Assembly (NCBI GenBank): GCA_019973155.2 | Contig: BPQB01000006.1 | Span: 434,001-498,000, forward strand | Direction of reading: 5' to 3' | DNA: 64,000 bases | From: Phanerochaete sordida | Lineage: Eukaryota; Basidiomycota; Agaricomycetes; Polyporales; Phanerochaetaceae | Shown: positions 23,900-33,784 of the stretch, in pieces | Numbering within the stretch: position 1 is the stretch's first letter | Layout of the letters: every line of letters starts with the position of its first letter | Position numbers and translations under genes: made by a program | The notes under the pieces: generated by a model | Database searches by the model: none | What the model was told of the DNA's origin: nothing | The model's input: the letters and a program-made list of their open reading frames with translations, nothing else

Positions 23900-24870
23900 C
23901 CTGCCTCGTACAGCCGCCGTGGCCGGACTGGCCGGTTGACGATAGGAACGCTATGCAAAAGACGTCTGTCACGGCAGAAGCATTCCGCCGGTGGAAGGAC
24001 AGGTGCCGGCACGGGTACTGTCAATAGAATCGGGGACACGCGCTGACTTCAGTGTTTCCAATAGCATCCGCGACGGAAAATAGCTACAGATCTGGGTGAT
24101 GTGATTGAACCAATATTCTCCGTCCGGTCGAGGCAGCGTGTACGGCCTCAGGGAGCTGGACCGCTCAGCTGGAACGGAACAGAAAATGCTTGATGTTAGT
24201 ATTAGGTGAAATAGAACTAGAACTATCCGCTCCTTGTCCCGTATTGGTGGCATCGCATCTATATGCCTTCAATATGTCATTGACCCTGTGCATAGCGTGC
24301 ACTGCCTGTCGGCAGGGCTGCATGTGCTCATTCTGAGCAATATATGAGCTCGTAGCAGGCTTGCAGATATAGAGATGACGAAGATGTGGCATATGGTGGC
24401 GTAAACGTACGACGAACAGCGAGCGATATGAGACCGGGTCTCTCCGGGTCCACGAAGTTCAACCCTAACCCTACGTGACGTCCTGGCCCGTAAACGAACC
24501 TGGTCCCCAGCGCTGGACCTCGCTGTTCCGTTCATACTTTGTCGTTCTTCACGCACTTGCGCTATGACTCTCAGTCGAATTCGCGTCGCTACAGCGCTCC
24601 TCGGTCTGGTCGGTGAGCTCGGAAATTATCTAGCGCAGCCCGTAAATTCACTCGAAATTGGCAGTGTCATGCACACAACGGAACCGACTTCCTTGTGCGC
24701 TCCGCGCAGTGACGGAATCTGTGGTGCAGTGCAGCGAGCTTCCCACCAGCAGTAGTCTCCTTTGTCTCTTTCTTCTCATGGAGACATTTCCGTGTTAGGC
24801 TTCCTGTGAAGCCGCTGCAAAACATGAAGATATGTAAACGCTTGTCCATGGGCCGGCCCTCGAATTCCTC
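23900..24870. promoter_or_regulatory. Shared upstream region of UbiA and P450-2
   Basis: Divergent ~1 kb spacer between the UbiA start (23857, minus) and the P450 start (24877, plus), so it must carry both promoters. Part of it (about 23.9-24.1 kb) is related to the upstream region of the UbiA remnant at 41.4-41.6 kb. Two telomere-like CCCTAA units occur at 24461-24473. No gene seen. Confidence 0.5.
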
Positions 24871-24876
24871 GTCGTC

Positions 24877-26964
24877 ATGGTCTCTCTCCCGCCCTTCGAG
24901 GTTCTCTTGGCGATCTCCGTTCTTATAATCATTGTGGCTTGGTTGCTAAGAAGCAGCCGCAGACCGTCTGGCCTACCGCCTGGTCCTCCTGGGCTTCCAA
25001 TACTGGGAAACGCACTGGAGATTTCCGCTGATAATACGTACAAAGGCTTGGCAAAGTGGGGAAAGCTTTACGGTTCGTAGTATTTTCACTGTATTATCAC
25101 ATTATGGAACCTAGATATCGAGTGTAGGCCCAGTCGTTGCGGTCAAGGCATTCTCCCAGACATGCATTGTGATCAACTCTCCAGACGCAGCGAACGAGAT
25201 TCTCTCGAAGAGCTCGGCCACGACGTCGCACAGAATCGTCCGGCCAATGGCCCTCTTGTACGTCCCGTTGGTACATCTTTTTTCTGAGGTTTTGATCGGT
25301 TCGCAGATCGGGCTGGGAGCGCGCCCTGCCTCACTTACAGCCTGCAGCAGAATTTCGACAGCATAGACAGTACATGAAGATTGCTGTAGGTGCGGCGGCG
25401 ATGATGGAGTATGAGCCCGAACACGAACGGCGGGCGCTACAACTTGTGCAAAAACTGTCGCGCAACCCGAAGGAGATCTACAACGAAGTAGCCTTGTACG
25501 TCTGCCTGAGATTATCTTCGCGTAGCGCTCAAACTGTGGCCTTCAGCTGGATCGCTGTCAGCTTCGAACATGTAGCGTATGGTACCGACGAAGAAGAAGA
25601 CTTTTCCGGTTTCGTAGAAATGGGCAGACACGCTCTCAAGATATTCCAAGAGACGTCCTCTCCGATGATTCTATGGGCTGTCGATATCTTACCATCCTGT
25701 GAGTTAGTCGTGCCCTCGCCGTCAGCGCAACTCATAGCCTTGCAGTACGCTACCTGCCGTCGTGGCTGCCTGGCATGGGATTCAAGCGCCAGGCCGACAC
25801 ATGGAGGATGTATATGCGTGAACTCCTGGACAAAGCTTTCGAGAATTCTGTTCGCAGGATGGTAACTTCGAAAGCAGGGGCGATTACGGTTCTGCTCTGA
25901 CGCAAATATCCAGGAAGCCGGAGGTTCATCGTCTTGCCTCATCTCTCGCGTCGCAGAATGCCAGCCTCTCGACACGTTGGACGAGAACAGCAAGGAGATC
26001 TTGAAGAACGCAGCCTTGAACATATACGTCGGTACGAGTATTGTATCACATTTGAAGTCACAGCCGAAGTCTGACCATTTATGATACGTGTAGGTGGCTT
26101 TGATACCGTGTGTAGGACAAATGTTGTGATGTGCTTTGGTTGATTAACTCGCATTCTAGATGACGAGCATGGTCCTCTCATTCTTCCTAGCGATGACGCT
26201 TTATCCTGATGTCCAGAAGGGCGCACAATTGAAGGTCGATGCAGTGACGCACGGGCTGCGGTTGCCTACATTCGCGGACCGAGACAGTTTACCTTGCATT
26301 GACCGCATGGTGAAGGAGGTCCTTCGCTGGGCTGTCCCGACAACGCTCGGTGAGAACGATTAATGGAACTTCACGAGGGCGCGCTGACCGACGCTGTGCA
26401 TGGCCAGTATTTCCGCACAGTCAGGATCCATCTCAAGACGCAATTGTCGATGGCGTGTTCATACCAAAGGGGAGCCTGCTTATTGTGAATACAGGGTATC
26501 TATCCGACCTTCGCGCTTTCTACGTCCTTTCTGATAACAATGTCCCAGCGGCATTTTTGAAGACCCTGAAATATACGCAGACCCGCGCCGTTTCTGGCCC
26601 GATCGATTTCTAGACGACAACGTGCTCGACCCGTTCTCGGTAGCCTTCGGCTACGCGAGAAGGTGCGCCCACAGAGGTTGTTTTCATATATTCTGCCTCA
26701 CGACTTCTATGCCAGAAAATGCATCGGCATGCACTTCGTCGAGAAGCGTCTCTGGATTACGATTGCGACCGCACTCGCAACCCTCGACGTCTGCGCGCCG
26801 ACGAACCCTGGAGCCCGGGCTCCGCGCGCAGCGTGGACGTCTGGTGCCATGCGGTATGTAGTCTATTTTGATCTATCTCTGCTTTCGCTCATGGAGGTGA
26901 CAGACTTCCGTTATCATTTGATGCGGTGTTCAATGTGCGACACCCTGCGCTGATTGAGGGATAG
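24877..26964 (+). CDS. Cytochrome P450 (OrdA-like), copy 2
   Basis: Twelve exons: 24877-25072, 25128-25257, 25307-25495, 25547-25698, 25746-25861, 25914-26031, 26094-26107, 26160-26349, 26408-26495, 26549-26662, 26716-26853, 26904-26964; 501 residues in frame. N-terminal membrane anchor, then the Pro-rich hinge GLPPGPPGLPILGNAL. The I-helix reads GGFDTMTSM, with Met in place of the second Thr of the usual D-T-T. The K-helix is KEVLRW (ExxR intact), then FWPDRFL, and the haem loop is FGYARRKCIGMHF, in which Ala replaces the usual Gly while the Cys is kept. The family resembles basidiomycete O-methylsterigmatocystin-oxidoreductase-like P450s. Head-to-head with the intact UbiA gene, which suggests co-regulation. 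Confidence 0.87.
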
Positions 26965-26984
26965 GTATTTCGTAATTACGAAAA

Positions 26985-27432
26985 ACCGTCTGAAAACATG
27001 CTGTCACATTTGCGCTACAGAGTTAGATGCTGCTTCATCCACCACAGGATCGGTTAGCCTAATTGGCGCGAGGCTCAGGCAGCATAAAGTCAAGGCGACG
27101 AGAAGGATCCATGCTCCAGTAACAGAGATTAGCCCAGCTGCAAATGGTCGGTGCTTCGTGCGCTCTATATAATTGCTCATATTTATAGTGTGGAGGACGG
27201 AGCGAGCATGACTTACCGACCTTACGGTCAAGATCTATGTCGCAAATATCGTTCATCACACATGCGGCACTGTGTACCATCGTTGAGCCGATGGCGTGAA
27301 GTACCAGCTGAATAACTAGTGCGCTGAAAGATAGCTGTGCTTTATATGCAGCTGTCGTGGCGCCCCATACTTCGCGCTGGGTCAGGATGTGTGATGTACG
27401 TAACTGGATAGGAACGCACGGTTGGGCCAAAT
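26985..27432 (-). pseudogene. UbiA prenyltransferase remnant 2 (exons 2-3 only)
   Basis: Minus-strand frames match exon 2 (SAACVMNDICDIDLDRKVG, first Asp motif intact) and exon 3 (ERTKHRPFAAGLISVTGAW versus ERTRNRPLVTGVVPVSDAY) of the intact gene, with a usable intron between. The N-terminal LTRLHK exon and everything after exon 3, including the second Asp motif, are missing; the 3' side runs straight into the end of P450-2. Non-functional as it stands. Confidence 0.75.
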
Positions 27433-28119
27433 AAGAAGAACAAGAAATCCCTTCGCTCCGCTCCGGGGAGGAGGCTAATTTACAAACAAACGCCTTCGTC
27501 CTGCTCCTGTCGAAAATATGACCGAACGTTCCGAACCGAACACGACAGTCTCGGCGAGAAGCAGTCAGACAAACATATCATCAGGCTCCCTCAAGAGCGG
27601 ACAATATCACCGCTTGTGCGTTTACCAATAAAATACTGCGATTCCTTTGCTCTGCGCTGACCGTATCGTACCGTAAATCGATGCGAATGCGGGTCACCAA
27701 ACTTGCCGTGGTAGACCGCAATGTACCGAAAGTGCTCTCTATATCTCAGGTATCGTCCGATCAGGTCTCAAAAATGCCACTGCCTGAATGCGTTGAGAGC
27801 AAAATGCTATTCGACGTGTGACAGTAGAGTACGGTACATACATGGAAGCATAGAGCATGCAGGCCAACGTAAACAGGACAGCCGCATGAATGCACAATGA
27901 AGTGCTGCTCGCCTTTACTTCCACACACTGTCGGCAGAGCAGAGCAGCCTCGAGCCTTGAGGGGCGATAGTAGTACCCACGGTGCACACAGTAGCCTGTG
28001 TAGCTGCCTGTGTCAGGAATGCTTCGGATGGTCGTGGTACACAGCTGTTGATACAAAGGTATCAGGGACGAGAGACTGAGCACGAGGCCTTACATCTCGA
28101 TCCCTTGGTTTGTGGATAA

Positions 28120-29033
28120 TTAATCAAGACTCGTCCACGTCGCGCAGACGGAGGTACACACCTGTAGCTTTGACGATCTAGGACCTGCGCCCGAGGTACG
28201 CCAGTAGTGGCCGACGGTGCTGGTGTGCATGCGCGCGTTGAGTGGGCCATGCGAGAACGGGCCAAGAACGGCGCAGCCCTGCCACAATGGTCGCGTGCTG
28301 CTGCTAGCATTACTTTCGAACGCGAGCCCGAGCATGTCCGAGACAGCCCGAGGCGGCCTGATACCCGTACGTGCCATGTTCTGAACGACCCCTGCGCGTG
28401 CTCAGGTCAGTGGGGAAGTGCCAATCGGCGGACCAAATATCTGTGCAAGGAACTCGGCAACTCACGAGCTTTAGTGCGTCTGAATCGTGCCCAGCCGCGA
28501 AGCCGTCGAGCCATTGAGCTGAGCCTACAGAAAGGTTAGTATATCGCGGTGAAGCACACCATTGCCTTGTGCCGCTGACATGAGCGTTCTGTGAGTGAGG
28601 CGAGCAGTGGCGCACTTGCGTCGTCCGTCACCGTGACGGCACCCACGACTGATCTTGCGATGTCCTCGCGCGCGCACTGACCATTCGCGGCCTTCAAGTC
28701 CAGCGCGTCGCCAAGCGTGGCGCCAGCCCAACTTGAAGGAGTGCGCCCCGCGAGCTCGACCGCCTCAGCGTTCGGCATGGGCCCCGCCGGCCGGACATAG
28801 CTGATGTGAAGCTGCGCCGCCGTATTTTGCTGCCATGCAGCCGGGGCTGTGTGTGAACATCCCTCGCTCTGCGCGATCCTGATCAAATAGCGCGCCGCGC
28901 CGCGACGGTGCCGCCGCTTCACGCAGCGGGCCTCGCGATCTGTCCATGCGCGAGCGCGTGCTGCACTGGCAGCATGCAGTATGAAGATGGTCGCGTCCCT
29001 GCTGCGCCGCGCAAATGACCCTTTGTAACACAA
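28120..29033 (-). pseudogene. Unrecognised GC-rich coding fragment, copy 1
   Basis: Two overlapping open frames with coding-like GC (28377-28120 and 29033-28536). The first contains GPLNARMHTSTVGHYW, which aligns with RPLNASMYGGVFQYYW at 43.9 kb and TLNASRHPGVHYG at 42.5 kb. I do not recognise the parent protein. The frame is interrupted between the two parts, so it is a remnant. Confidence 0.4.
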
Positions 29034-29250
29034 TCAGGACTGCCAGGCTGTCATTGATACGGGACGTACCACTGCCGACTGACTGGAGCTTCGGGGTACA
29101 TCGAGGCGGCGGAGGGAGAGAGCGGGAAATTTGGTCAAGCGCCCACCATGAACCTGTTTATTTTGAATCAGGAAAATTGCTGTGAGCTGCCACGTATACG
29201 GTCTGATTCAGAGGCTGCGCCCGTGACCGCGGCAGATGATGGGACGATGG

Positions 29251-29415
29251 GACATACGGGACCCGGGTGCAGGACCCGGGTGACCAACGTGATATATAAG
29301 CTGGCCCAAGTTCAGACGGGTTTCCCAGGTCAATAGACCTCTCGTATAGCATTTGAATGGAAAAGGTACTCTCGGTCGATGTGCATAATATAAGAGTAAT
29401 GAGTCCAAGGGGGAA
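29251..29415 (+). promoter_or_regulatory. Orphan promoter copy with TATA box
   Basis: Contains two CCCGGG-centred boxes (about 29258-29283), a TATATAA box at 29293-29299 and a downstream block including AATATAAGAGTAAT. The same elements in the same order occur on the minus strand at 41785-41600, directly upstream of a UbiA remnant. Here no UbiA exon follows, so this looks like a promoter detached from its gene. Confidence 0.5.
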
Positions 29416-29419
29416 TTTG

Positions 29420-30830
29420 CTAGACGTGTAAGGGCATAGTACGCTCGGAATGTCTGCCAGGACATGTGGCTCTGTGGTACGCCAGTAAGCTTCTCGGTCT
29501 CTCTCATGGCTGGGTAGAATGTATCAGCCGAACGGACAGCTGCAAGACGACGTTTACATACTCTAATCCCGTGAGCTTGTCGTCCAATCACACTATAGCA
29601 TCATGGAAAAGACTCGAGTACGCCGGGTTGCGGCATGCTGAAGGCCACTTGATGAGACCAAGTGTACAGAAGCGCGAAGAAAACTTCGGAGAATACAAAG
29701 ATGGACAAAGATGGACATCCTCAGATCTTCTCAAGGACATCTATTCACCCGTCACGGGCGCAGGTCGTGCACGAATTGTGCCATTCCTCGCCATGGATGA
29801 TCGCACTTCTGTAATGCCGCCACTGTGCCTGTGGGGTCGTGGAAAGCCTCGTATCTATTGTACTTTGTGGCACTATCTATTCCATACCAAGCTCAGGTTC
29901 GCACCTCACATGTACATCCAACCTTACAGCAGAAACGCCTGCGTCACACTCCATTTGTTCTCGATACCTTCGACTGAGCCTGCCCTTTCAGGCGACGGCA
30001 CTCAGAGTCCGGTCACCATCGACCGTCAGTCCGTAAGCGTCATGGACAAGGTGCGTACACCATCCAAGATGCACAGGACACCTAGCATGGTCAATACTGT
30101 CTTTCGTAGCCAGACTGGTAACGTACGCTTTGCATGAATCGAACGCACTTCGCGTGCCTGAGGATTCTACCTGCGAATGGAACTTGAGGTCAGTATCATG
30201 CCGTCCCAGGGAATGCGCAGATGCGGCAAGATTCAGCGCACTGAGGATCCAGGGTTCCGTGATCACATACTCTAAGTGCTCGGGAGAGCTCAGAGACTCC
30301 AATTTGCCGCGGTATAAGATAGACATCGTGCGCCCAGTCATTCAGATGATACTGACCAACATGTCCCGGCAACAAGCACATTGACCGTCTCCCGCACGGA
30401 ACCCTTATTTGCGTCAGCAATTTTCTATGCTAGCCATGCATCCTGAAAAAAGGGCGTCAAGCTAAAGGTCTGGAGCGTGCAGAGTAAGGCTTACCAGATC
30501 CAGTTCAAGCGTGGGAACTGGACTCTTCGTACGGGGCACCTGAGGGCAATGGCTCCGAGACTCGCATCTCACGCTGTCAGCGTGCATGAGGGACTACATT
30601 CGCACCGCAGTATGAGGGCAGCAAATGACACGCTGTGACCACACGTAAAAATATGCGGAAGCAGCTTGAAAGCCGAGCAGAATCCCGAATTATTGCGAGG
30701 GAGCTTGAAGCCACCAAGATGCCCCGAGACTAATTTGCCACTGCTGAATTTGTTGTATTGTCCTCATAATCGCTCGTCCTCAAAGTGGCTGGAAAAAGTT
30801 TCGTTCGCTCTGTACAACATGTTGTTTTGG
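29420..30830. other. Mostly non-coding; one fragment related to 40 kb
   Basis: A minus-strand stretch (about 30420-30190) contains NDWAHDVYLIPRQIG, resembling GWAHDICYRPRRVP at about 40.1 kb. The match is short and I cannot name the family. A 223-codon plus-strand frame (29466-30137) has no motif, no family match and no splice context and is not called as a gene. Confidence 0.35.
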
Positions 30831-30834
30831 CCTC

Positions 30835-30997
30835 TTTGATTTCTATGGCGTTCGGTTTGCACATTTATTATCCGCCATCAAAAAGTAAGTAATCGCGGTA
30901 AACAAAGACACTGACCTTCAAAGACACTAGCTTACCACCTTCAAACTGACTCTTGCGCAGGCGGCAGAGAGACTTGCTCGCCGGCGGAAAGAGACTT
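30835..30997 (+). repeat. Left terminal inverted repeat of TIR element 1
   Basis: Inverted partner of 32571-32754; outermost 60 nt are the best conserved. Confidence 0.72.
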
Positions 30998-31099
30998 TTG
31001 TCGCCGTACAAGTCCGCATCAATTATATCGAGGACACATACATAGGTACGCTACATTACACTCGCAGCAGGGCCTGATAAATAAATACTAGCTGGTCAG

Positions 31100-31900
31100 G
31101 CCAGCCTCCAGACGCATCGTCACGTCCCGCCTCCAACACCTAACTTTAGCCTCCGCCAGCGGCGTCACACACGATGGGGACCTGCTTTGTCGAAGGTATG
31201 GATACGGGAGCCACGCGGCTCCCAGATGCACTCGCTCCCGCCAGGCGCCGCCCTGCTAGGCTCGGCCCTGCTGACGAACGCAGCCGCAGCCCCTGATCTT
31301 GCACACCGCCCGCCCGTGTTCGCGTTGCAGGCGCGCCACGCGCTGCCGTCCGCGGTCGCGTGCAGACTTTACTTGGATGGCTATACTCTAGTGGTAGCTA
31401 GCGCGGGGTGCGACACGGCGGCGGCGATCGTACTCGTGGGAGCAGGCTCGCAGCGCAGCGGGCGCGGGCGACTGCGGCACGAAGTGCGCGCGACACGGCG
31501 AGCGGCGCCGGCGGTCGACGAGGACTGCGCTGTCGTTGTCGCTGAGGGCTGAGGTCGAAACGCACCACAGGCAGAAGGCGACGCGTGCTCGGGATATTGT
31601 GTGTGTGCGCGCGGCTGGTGGTGAAGCTCGATGCTGGCAAGTGGTTCAGGGCGTTCGCGTGCGCGCCCTGGGTCGGGGGCCTGCCCGTCGTGATGCGCAT
31701 GTGCTCGCGGGGCACGGTCCACGCGGCGTCCACGAGCGCAGCACGTCGGCCCTCGGGCACATGCGGACGGCCTTGAGTCGGAGCCGCTGCACCAGGCACG
31801 GCTTGTGGAACCAGTGCGTACAGCCCGGCATGCGCAGACAGCCTGAGTCGTCAGTCTGCATATAATGTCGTTGTGTCAGCGTTATGTTCTCCGTATGAGA
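31100..31900. other. GC-rich island of unknown content
   Basis: Markedly more GC-rich than its surroundings. Open frames exist on both strands (plus 31187-31552, 121 codons; minus 31799-31398), none with a known motif. A minus-strand peptide CTHWFHKPC has metal-ligand-like spacing but no further support. Possibly a captured gene fragment inside TIR element 1. Confidence 0.35.
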
Positions 31901-32388
31901 GGCCCGTGAGTAACGCCGAGCGCGAGGAAGTGCCCGTTCATGACGCGCGCTCGAGCCTGTCTGTACTGCGACGCGGCGTTGTGTCTATCGACTCGATAAC
32001 CATCCGGACTGCACGTCAGCTTACACGGTGATGCTCCCGACGATCTCGTCTCGAACGGTGCCAAATGAGAGTTGTGCCCCTGTGCGCTATGACGACGTAT
32101 GTACTCGAGCAGGGGTGCGCTCCGGATCCTGCAAGCCCTACGGTGGCGCAACGATGGCCCACCGAATGATTGTTTGGCCGGGACTGGCACCTTGACGAGT
32201 CGCCCGCTTCGCTTCCATCGCGTGCAGGGGCTGCGATGCGGTGACTGTGTGAGAGGGGTAGGAAGAGCTGTGGCACTGCGAGGATGAAGACGAGGAAGGA
32301 CACGGAATAGTAGTCCAAGAGGGCTACTGTGGAGCATGAGATGTTGAGCGAGGGATCGATGGCTGCCGCCAGGGATATCGATGATGCC

Positions 32389-32445
32389 GGACGAGACGTT
32401 CACGCAGCGTTCGCTCGGAGCGAACGCTGCGTGAATGTCTCGTCC
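32389..32445. repeat. 57-bp near-perfect palindrome
   Basis: Two 28-nt arms (32389-32416 and 32418-32445) around a single central base (32417), with one mismatch. Each arm begins or ends in GGACGAGAC/GTCTCGTCC and contains GCAGCGTTCGCTC or its complement. Would form a long hairpin or cruciform. Lies inside TIR element 1. Confidence 0.95.
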
Positions 32446-32570
32446 AACCGATTGCCCCAAAGCGCGAGTAGAGGCCGTTGATTTGGATGGAGGTATGCAC
32501 AAATCGTGTCGGAGATGCTAGGCGGAGTGTCTGGTCGTGTACGGTGTGGGGCTAGGACGCAGGTCGGAAG

Positions 32571-32754
32571 TGTCTCTTTGCCGGCGGACAAGTCTCTCCT
32601 TGCCGGCGTACCAGTGTCTCTTTACCGCCCGCATGAAAGACTGTTTCAAGATGGTAAGTCTGTATTTGAAGGTGAGCTTATCTCAGTTTGCCGCGATTAC
32701 TTACTCTTTGATGGCGGTTAATAAATGTGCAAACGGAACGCCATAGATTTCAAA
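32571..32754 (-). repeat. Right terminal inverted repeat of TIR element 1
   Basis: Inverted partner of 30835-30997. Contains repeated GCCGGC..AGTGTCTCTTT sub-units (32570-32625). Confidence 0.72.
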
Positions 32755-32949
32755 CTTATCGGATGCTGACATCGGGTAGTGGCACCAGCAATTGATCGCC
32801 ACGGCTGGAGGCTCCGGCAGACCAGCCGCATCGCACCTCGTCGCCGCGCACACGGCTACGCTCGACCTTCGCGATGCGCACAATATCTTCACATGCCCTG
32901 CATATGTCGGGCCCAGAGACCATAGACAATCCCAGAGCGCATGTCAAAT

Positions 32950-33530
32950 TCCTGATGGGACAGTGCATGCTCTCAGCGCACTGCTCATAGCCCGTGCGGA
33001 CAGACTTCGCGCCGCGCCGTGAGCTCCTTGCGTGGGCGCGCCTTGAGGTCTTTGCATCAATGTGGCGCGTAGAACGCGTTGTATTGCGTGCCGTTGCATA
33101 TAATGCGCCGCACTACTCCAGGCAGCACGAGCAGCGCGTACAGCGGGTGGCATGCCCACGCGCTGAAGTGTCGCAGGTCCTCGCTCAGCTGCGCGTCGAG
33201 CACGCACACTTGCTGCGTCACCCGGCTCGCCGCACGGACCACAGCCTTTAGCTCAAACAGGTACGCAATTGCGTACGCGAGCCGCGGGTCTGCGGCGAGA
33301 AAAATTACCCCGGAGCAGCTCGATGTGCAGGTGCGCCGTCGCCTTGGGCATGTCGTACTTTGCGGCGGTCTCGAGCACAGCGGTGAGCTCCTCAAAGATG
33401 CCGAGCGCCGAGCATACGATGGAGTACATGTAGAGCAGCAGGTACCCGAATGTGCGCGCGCCCTCGGAGGCTTCCACGACAGGCACGTACGCGGCGTCCG
33501 CGCGCTCGTCGCGTGGCTGGATGCGGGTAT
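32950..33530 (-). pseudogene. 5'-truncated, frameshifted copy of the BTB gene
   Basis: Minus-strand frames match the BTB gene at 2.8-3.6 kb from about residue 55 to near the C-terminus: QPRDERADAAYVPVVEASE, VLETAAKYDMPKATAHL, then in another frame AYAIAYLFELKAVVRAASR, LSEDLRHFSAWACH and IICNGTQYNAFY. There is at least one frameshift near 33,290 and several later losses. The start and the BTB core are absent. The parent is intronless, so this could be a DNA copy or a retrocopy. Confidence 0.88.
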
Positions 33531-33784
33531 GGTCTTCACTTCTCGTGACTGCGCGTATCTCGTCAGTCCAGAAGGACGGTCTTCCAGTATGAGCATGGGT
33601 AGCACGACGTGTCTGTATATGCTTGAAATCGTACAACTCTTGCATAGCTACCTCACTCGTGGGTTGCATGCTAGATGGTCCGAGAAGACAGTCATCGGTT
33701 GACCCGCAAGTGATGGTCAACCAGAATATGCATCGCCATGTTACTCCCTTAGCGTAGCATATGCGCACTACAAGCGCAAGTACG

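Larger units (their letters stand above)
27440..29415 (+). repeat. Triplicated segment, copy U1
   Basis: Starts with a ~40-nt motif (CAAGAAATCCCTTCGCTCCG and onward, to ...GCTAATT, 27440-27480). It contains a GC-rich fragment related in minus-strand reading to 42.40-42.62 and 43.79-44.02 kb, and ends with a promoter-like stretch related to 41.60-41.78 kb. Copies U2 (42827-41560, inverted) and U3 (42998-44250, direct) keep the order and relative orientation of the parts, so this is one duplicated block rather than chance matches. Confidence 0.6.
30835..32754. mobile_element. TIR element 1 (1.92 kb, non-autonomous)
   Basis: The left end 30835-30997 and right end 32754-32571 are imperfect inverted repeats of about 160-180 nt. 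The outer ~60 nt align nearly base for base (both run from TTTGA.. through CTATGGCG and GTAAGTAATCGCGG). The inner part keeps GCCGGC/AAAGAGAC sub-repeats. The body has a GC-rich island (31.1-31.9 kb) and a 57-bp palindrome, with no recognisable transposase. Target-site duplications could not be identified. Likely a non-autonomous DNA transposon, perhaps one that captured host sequence. Confidence 0.7.

Noticed and set aside
24461..24473. Interstitial telomere-like repeat (two CCCTAA units)
   Set aside because: Two units are within chance expectation; no longer array nearby.
29466..30137. 223-codon plus-strand frame
   Set aside because: No family motif, no splice context; the opposite strand carries the short fragment shared with 40 kb. 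Length alone is not enough.
31187..31552. 121-codon frame in the GC island of TIR element 1
   Set aside because: GC-rich composition explains the open frame; no recognisable domain or intron pattern. Kept only as an island of unknown content.
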